The notes beneath the pieces are model-generated. The model had not been told where the DNA came from. It did no database searches and saw nothing but the letters and a program-made list of their open reading frames with translations. 64,000 nt of DNA. It comes from Glycine soja (taxonomy: Eukaryota > Streptophyta > Magnoliopsida > Fabales > Fabaceae). Positions 57,763 through 64,000 of the stretch are shown piece by piece (position 1 is the first letter of the stretch; each line of letters opens with the position of its first letter). The stretch lies in assembly GCF_004193775.1 (NCBI RefSeq), contig NC_041003.1:50582111-50646110 (forward strand), in the 5' to 3' direction. The position numbers were made by a program, and so were the translations under genes.

Positions 57763-59918
57763 TTTAGCAATTACACCTGATGCATTATTTCTGTTTTCAG
57801 ACTTTCCGACTGTTGCCTCTGGTGGAGTGGGTTGTCTGTCTTGCTATTTGGAACCTGTTATGTGTAATGTATTTCTTGTATTTAATCTTGTGTATTCCTT
57901 GTTCCTCACTTTTTCTTTGGGGAAGGGCGCGGGTTTGTCTCCAGTCCAGCAATCTTACTTCCCTTAGATTAAAAGTGAAGGCCTGTCTGTCTATATTTTT
58001 GGTTTGTTGGTTGAGAATTTTCCATAGTCCCGTAGAAGAGATTGTGGTATTAATGAATATCTGATTTGAGTGTTGTTTACTGAGCGGAATTTTATTATGA
58101 TTCTTTATCATTTATGTGGCGAAGTATAACTTGCACAATTTGTCCAATTAGATTTAGTGAAATGTAAACAATATACTTTAACATAATTTTTATTATTTAC
58201 TGAATTTATTTTAATTCACGTAATTATTAGTGACTGAATTTTATTAACATTCCTCTTCACTCTAATTTCATCAGAACACTCGGGTTGGTTCTGATTTTGT
58301 AGTAAGTTCTTATTGGAGAGATTCGTGATCAAATTATGTTGTATTTGGGTGGAGTATTTAAAAATTAAAAGGAAATGCAGTGAACTAAATTGTCATCATT
58401 TATGAATTTACTTGTTTGCATGGTTATTAAGAAATTTAAGCCTACTCTTTATTTTGAAAAATAATTCGAGTAACGTAGAGTATGGTTGAATCTACAAAAT
58501 TTAAAAGAACAAGAAATATAATAATGTGCAAAACAAATTGTTTGAGGTTCAATAATTAAAAATTATAAGACTAATTCAAATTTTCAAGCCTCAAACCAAA
58601 ATGCAATTGGAATCTCAAAATATAATTTTAGTCCTCTTATTTTATATTTTTACGCAATTCTTAACGAAATAAAATAAAAACATTTAATCTTTCTGTGCTT
58701 TACCTAATTGAGAATTTTGATCTCAACCATCAATTTCAGGCCATTGACCTCATGTCTAACATTAATTGCAGTGTGTATTTATTTTTCATTTTTTTAAGGT
58801 GTGTAGTTTTTGGTTAATTAATTAACATAATAAAAAAACCGGACAAATGAAAACTGTTTATACTTTTAGTTTTTAATTAAATTCTTATTAAATTAAATTT
58901 TCTACTAATCAAAATATTAATTAAGAAATATCACGTTAACAAGTTAATGATCAATATTTTTTAATAACAGTTAATGTTTAAAAATTGACAGTTGAGACTT
59001 GGAGATCAAAATCCTCCATTTTGTAAAACAAGATACTAAATATTTCAATTTTTTTATAAAAAGACCAAAATTATGGATAGAGTAAAATATTGAGACAAAA
59101 ATTATATTTTATGCAGACATAAGGAGAGGCTAAAAGCTCAAACAAAGCACCAAGGTTGTTGGCGCCTAAGTTATGCCATTTGAACTACTTCATAATGGAT
59201 ATTGCTTAATACAGTAGTAGGGAGTCTTTGAGCAAATGATGAAGTCGGTAACAGTAATCTGCAGTTTCGTAGGTTAGTCATATTTTATAACTGATGTGCA
59301 TGTGTAATCCCCTTATAACTTAGATAACTAAGAGATTATTATTACCTAACTTAGTCAATAAATAGAAGGTTCTGGTTTAAGATCAAAGAGTTGGAAACTA
59401 GTACCCAAACTCACTTGAAAAAGCAACACATGCATTCAGAGGGAAAGAAGTATATACTTCCAAGAAGAAAATATAAAATTTGTTCTTTTACTTTCATCTT
59501 ACTTTCTGGTTTTACTATACGTTAGTTATGAATTTGTGTTGTTTTTGTTTAGTTTAATTGCATTGATATACCAGTCTTTATTTGTAATTTCTCTTCATTA
59601 TAATCACTTGACATTGACAAGTGCTAAATTCCTGTTGGCATCATAAACTTATCAGTCCACTTTCCGACCCATCGGCATGCGTGGTACAAATATGCTATAT
59701 TGTGAAATATGTGGAGATAGCCAGGACAGATATTCTTGTACAAAGTTGAATAGTGCGTCATAGACAATCCTCGTCCCATCCCATAGCAGCAGCACTTAAA
59801 ACGTTGAAATTACGTCACAATCTGAATATATGATATATCACTTATTCACTTCCTGCAGCTTGCTAGCTTGTTTAGTTGTTTTATATTCTTAATTGAGTTC
59901 CTAATTCATTGATTCCAG
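57763..59918. other. EH1 3' UTR and intergenic spacer
   Basis: 57763 to about 58070 is the likely 3' UTR. Further on there is a possible MITE at about 58617-59117, with ends AAAATATAATTTTAGTC (left) and AAAATATAATTTTTGTC (right, reverse complement). The rest shows no coding signal. Confidence 0.5.
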
Positions 59919-61009
59919 CCCTCAAATTCTTGATGACCGACACAGTAGCTATAATTCGTCCACAAACTTCAGTAATGGCCCATGTGCTTTCGCATCTTCC
60001 AAATGAGCTCCATGTTCCTCTGCTCTACTCCACGGCTCTCGATCCCACCCTAACCACCTCTCCAGTATCCTTATTTTCTCCGCCGACCTCATTAGTTATT
60101 TTGGTTGGAGACAAGTCATAGTTCACTGACGATGATCAGAGTCGAAATGGGATTACGGTTTTGGGGGATAAACTTGCTCAGAGAAGCTGCAAGTTGTCTT
60201 TCAAAGCACCATTGCCTCTTGATACAACCGCCACTCCAACCCATGTTACTAGTCAGTTACTCAAGATTAAGAGTATGGAGTCTCGAGTTATCGTTTTAAG
60301 TTCCTTCGCTCAAACTTGGAATGATGATCAAAGGCTATGTCTGGATAGCTACTGCTTAGTTATCAACTGTTTTGGATTCAACTATTTCACCACCTTCAAA
60401 TGCTTGTAACTCAATTCAAGGAGCTTTTACCTTTCGCCCTCACACCCCTCAATCCAGAAAAAAAAGGCATTTATCTCAAGGTGGAAGCACATCAGTAATG
60501 GCTCAATTGGGTTGAATCCATACGGCCTCTATGCATATGGTTCTGTTTGGATGATTGCTGAGGCACTCAAATTGTTTTTTTGATCAGAATGGTACCGTTT
60601 CATTCTCCAATAATACATATTTAAGTGGTACGAAGAAGGAAACTCTGGATTTCGGTGCTTTGAGCGTTTTTGATGGAGGGAAGCAGTTACTTGATAACAT
60701 ATTGAGCATTGATATGAGTGGATTGACTGGACCTATTCAATTTGGTTCAGATAGATCTCCTCTAAATCCATCATGTGTCATCCTTAATGTAATTGCTACA
60801 GGTTATAGGGGTATCGGCTACTGGTCTAATTACTCTGGCCTCTCTGTAATAACCCCTGAAAAACTTCACCCAAAGCCTGCCAATCATTCAATTTCAAGCT
60901 AGCATCTAAACCGTGTCATATGGCAAGGAAATACAACAGAAAATCCTCGTGGATGGGTTTCCCCAAATAATGGGAGGCAACTGAGAATTGGAGTTCCCAA
61001 CAGAGTTAG
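59919..61009 (+). pseudogene. Plant glutamate receptor-like (GLR3-type) pseudogene fragment
   Basis: Stretches of a GLR extracellular region are readable in several frames: LMTDTVAIIRPQTSVMAHVL and VPLLYSTALDPTLT, then DDDQSRNGITVLGDKLAQR, IKSMESRVIV, SIGLNPYGLYAYGSVWMIAE, LDFGALSVFDGGKQLLDNIL, GYWSNYSGLSVITPEKLH and [15 protein letters not shown]. These cover the amino-terminal ligand-binding fold up to the start of the second binding domain. Frameshifts (near 60065, 60115, 60470 and 60580) and in-frame stops (the TAG in ATA*LSTV near 60355, and one after NHSISS at 60901) disable it. The left end begins after an acceptor-like TTCCAG and may mark an old exon. The right end is cut by the Ty3/gypsy LTR at 61010; the channel part would lie beyond that element, outside the window. 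Functional GLRs are cation channels in calcium and wound signalling. Confidence 0.88.
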
Positions 61010-61409
61010 TGTTAGGTGCAGAAATTAAGCTGGCTTCGAGGGCCAGTACCTCCAGAAGCTTAAGGAAGAAGAAGAGAATTGCGCAAGGAAGTATTATTCA
61101 TATCTGCTTGATTGATTATTACATGGATATATATAAGAGTTTCTAATAACAAAATTTGTACTCTTCTGCCTACAGAATATTCTATACGGTTATCTTTGTC
61201 TAGCTATGAGGGACAAGATACAATCAAGCAGTGTATGGTGAGTTCTGGGCTGATGATGCTTCCCAATTTACCCTTACGCATAGTCCTTCAAGTAAGCTGG
61301 CCTCGTAACCTTCCTTTTGGGCTTCTTTGCTATCTGCACCTCTTGTACTTTCTTCTGCTTCGTGTCTCTGTTTCCTGGTGTCCTGCTTGTTGCCTCTGAT
61401 ATGCTAACA
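61010..61409 (-). repeat. 3' LTR of the decayed chromovirus
   Basis: 400 bp with TGTTAG / CTAACA ends. It is unlike the 416-bp LTR of the intact chromovirus, so the two elements belong to different families. Confidence 0.8.
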
Positions 61410-64000
61410 CTCCCCCAGCCCTTGGAACACCACCTTGTCCTCAAGGTGGTGAGTTGCACATAATTGGGTCCAATCTTCCCAGGAGGTTTCATCTGGGGAA
61501 AGGCCTTGCCACTGAACGAGCACCTCCCATGGAGCGTCAACATCGGTAGAACTGCGATGATGGTCCAAAATAGCCAAGGGAACTACTAAAGGTTGACCAT
61601 TGATTGCCTCTGGAGGTAATTGAACTTGCGGGACTGAATCAGGAGAGCCTTGGAAAGCTTTGAGGACAGAGCAATGGAGCACTGGGTGTATCCGAACACC
61701 TTCAGGGAGCTCTAAACGATATGCCACGTCGCCGATACGTTCTAGTATCTTAAAAGAACCATAATAACGTTTGGCGAGTTTGACCGAGGAGGTGGGGGTA
61801 CCTTTAGCAGTGCTCTGCCGGTAAGGGCGTAGTCAAAGGAGAACCCAGTCCCCCACCTGATGAGTAATGTCTCTCCTCTTCGTATCAGCGTATTTCTTCA
61901 TGTTCTCTTGCGCCTTAATAAGCTTCCGACGAATTGCTTGGAAAGTGGTGTCCCTCTCAGCAAGCATATCATCTACCGCTGCGATATTAGAAGAACTGAC
62001 AATGCACTCTGGGAATGAAAAAGGTTTCCGGCCATAAGTGATTTCGTAAGGTGTAGAACCAGTACTCACACTCCAAGAAGAATTGTGCGACCACTCGACC
62101 CAAGGTAACAATTTGCCCCACAGTCCCGGGCGACGGTGAACGAAGGCGCGTAAATATTGTTCAATCACCCGATTTAACATCTCTGTCTGGCCGTCACTCT
62201 GTGGATGATAGGCCGAACTCATCCTCAACAGAGTGCCACTCAGGCGAAAAAGCTCTTGCCAAAAGCGGCTGATAAAAAGTGGATCTCGGTCGGAGACCAA
62301 ACTCCGAGGAAGACCATGCAACTTGACCACGATGTTGATGAATAGTGACGCCACCATGTGAGCCGTGTAAGATGTGGGTAACATACCAAGGTGTATCCCT
62401 TTGGAAAATCTATCTACGACCACGAGGATCACTGTGTTACCCTGATATGCCAGAAGGCCGACAATGAAGTCAAGCGAGAGGTCCTACCACGGCTGATGAG
62501 GAACCGAAAAAGGGCAGAGCAAGCCTGATGCTTTCTTAGCTTCATACTTAGTGAGTTGGCAGTCTAAGCATTTGGCCACAAAATGGATAACATCCTCGCG
62601 GAGACCAGGTCAGTGGAAATTCTCCGATAAGCGAGCCAAGGTCTTGGTGGCCCCCAGTAGGAGTTGCATGATATTCGGTGAGTAAGCTTGTGAGTATTGG
62701 CAAGTTCTGACACAACCAAATACGCCCCTTGTAAAGAATTAAATTTTGAGTTACAGAATATTCAGGGTGCTCCGCCGGAAAGTCCAGGATTGCCTAACGT
62801 TTGCGGCAATAATCATCATTAGTGTCCAATTGGTGACGTAATTCTTCGAGGAAGGTCAAACTAGGCACAGATAGAATCATATGTAAGGTCGCCGGAGGTT
62901 CTGGTAGCCTTGATAAAGCATCTGCAACTTGATTGCTCGAACCGGACCGGTATTGGATATCGTAATCGTACCCCATGAGACGCGCCAGGTACATATGCTG
63001 TTCAGGGGTTTGAATTACCTGGGAGAGAAGTTCTTTCAAACTCCGGTGGTCGGTGAGAATCGTGAAACGACGACCTAACAGGTATTGACGTTATTTCTTC
63101 ACTACTGTTGTAATGGCACATAGTTCCCGCACGTACGTGGAGGACCGGAGAAGCTTGGGGCTAAAGGGCTTGCTGAAAAATGCGATAGGATGACCGTTCT
63201 GAGTCAAGACGGCGCCCATACCGGCCCCTGAGGCATCAGATTCCAAGGTGAACGGAATATCGAAGTTGGGAAGTGTTAACACAGGTGTTGTGGATAAGGA
63301 AAGCTTGAGGTTGTCAAAGGCACTCTAAGCTTCAGAGGTCCACTTAAACGGGTCAATGGTGGTCACCTTCACGAGTGGAGCTGCAATAGTAGCATAATGT
63401 TTTATGAACCTGCGGTAGAAACCAGCTAGCCCCAAGAAGCTTCGTAAAGCTTTGGTAGACTTGGGCACAAGCCATTGCTGAATGGCGGCAACCTTGGCGG
63501 CGACTGGTTCCACTCCCTTATGGGAGACGATATGACCGAGGTACTCCACCTGCGGCTGCGCGAAGAAGCATTTAGACAACTTAAGGACGAATTAATTGGC
63601 AAGTAGTACCTGGAATGTAGTGTCTAAATGGCACAAATGATCTTCGAAGGTGCTGCTGTACATAAGAATATCGTCAAAGAAGATGATGATGAATTGTCGG
63701 AGATAAGGGCCGAACAACGGTGACCTCTGTGGTATTTCTCATCGCAGGTGAAGCAGAGGCCCTTCTCACGGCGGGAGGTAATCTCCTCCGGTGAGAGGCG
63801 CTTGGTTGTTGGTGGCGGAGGATGTAACGGAGGAGGAAAGGGTGGAGACAGGGTGTTCGAATTTGGGGTCAAGGGTTGTGGTGCGGCCGTGTGGGTGCGA
63901 GGGAAGGAAGAGGACGAGGGTAATGTCGGGGTTGTGGTGACGGGGGAAGGACGGGGGCGAGACGCGTGATGCTGCTCGAGGAACTTCTCCTCTTGAATAC
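61010..64000 (-). mobile_element. Decayed Ty3/gypsy chromovirus inserted in the GLR pseudogene, runs off the right edge
   Basis: Minus-strand element. Its 3' LTR is 61409-61010 (TGTTAGCATATC to CACCTAACA), preceded by a purine tract GGGCTGGGGGAG. Reading upstream, fragments encode a chromodomain (VLVQWQGLSPDETSWEDW, 61727-61404), integrase core (VVVDRFSKG to SDGQTEMLNR, 62432-61833), an RNase H end (QVADALSRL, 63039-62794), RNase H (LESDASGAGMGAVL, 63282-63091), RT thumb and connection (YLGHIVSHKGVE, 63579-63325) and a Gag zinc knuckle (CFTCDEKYHRGHRC, near 63750). Stops and frameshifts separate them. The host sequence at the left edge is ..GTTAG (61005-61009); the matching TSD would lie outside the window. 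Gag continues past 64000. Confidence 0.9.

Noticed and set aside
1..64000. CRISPR arrays, operons, phage or bacterial features
   Set aside because: None seen; spliced genes and plant repeats show a eukaryotic nuclear sequence.

Overview
The window looks like a gene-containing, transposon-rich stretch of a plant nuclear genome, most likely a papilionoid legume close to soybean. The evidence is GT-AG introns, long AT-rich intergenic DNA, plant-specific families (NIN-like RWP-RK factor, RLCK-VII kinase, EAR-type C2H2 zinc finger, TPLATE-complex EH protein, plant GLR) and typical plant transposons. The legume assignment is inferred from the general look of the repeats. No search was run.

Layout. 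1-2840 is a decayed + strand LINE whose 5' end lies off the window; it carries a younger LINE fragment and an Au-type SINE, both with clear target-site duplications (TSDs). It probably sits in an intron of an NPC1-type sterol transporter, whose last eight coding exons run from 3138 to 7594 (+). Those introns hold another LINE tail and two SINE-like elements. 9809-12024 (-) is a two-exon NIN-like protein gene. 12025-26471 is AT-rich intergenic DNA with an hAT-like element (15177-15813), a Mutator-type MITE (16415-16664) and microsatellites. 26472-27185 (-) is an intronless three-finger C2H2 repressor-type factor. 30219-30502 is a fossil of copia integrase. 30994-33049 (-) is a six-exon RLCK-VII/PBL kinase. 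35864-38580 (+) is the 3' end of a copia element split by a Mutator-like element with long inverted termini.

39178-57762 (+) is a 13-exon gene for an EH1/Pan1-like endocytic adaptor. The exons join into a 1022-residue frame. The introns hold two sister LINE fragments, a fold-back sequence, a Mutator-type MITE, a copia remnant and a full-length chromovirus (50891-56324). The chromovirus has one 1564-codon open frame and two 416-bp LTRs in which I saw no difference. 59919-61009 is a glutamate-receptor-like pseudogene, broken by stops and frameshifts and interrupted by a second, decayed chromodomain Ty3/gypsy element (61010 to the right edge, - strand).

The host genes are functionally unrelated: sterol transport, nitrate signalling, transcriptional repression, immune or growth kinase signalling, and clathrin-mediated endocytosis. 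The common theme is transposon nesting. At least ten insertions can be read to the base from their TSDs, and the EH1-like coding frame survives despite more than 8 kb of retroelements in its introns. I found no candidate for a wholly new system. The most unusual items are the chromovirus frame that runs through its polypurine tract into the 3' LTR, the Mutator-like insertion in copia RNase H, and the fold-back sequence in the EH1 intron.
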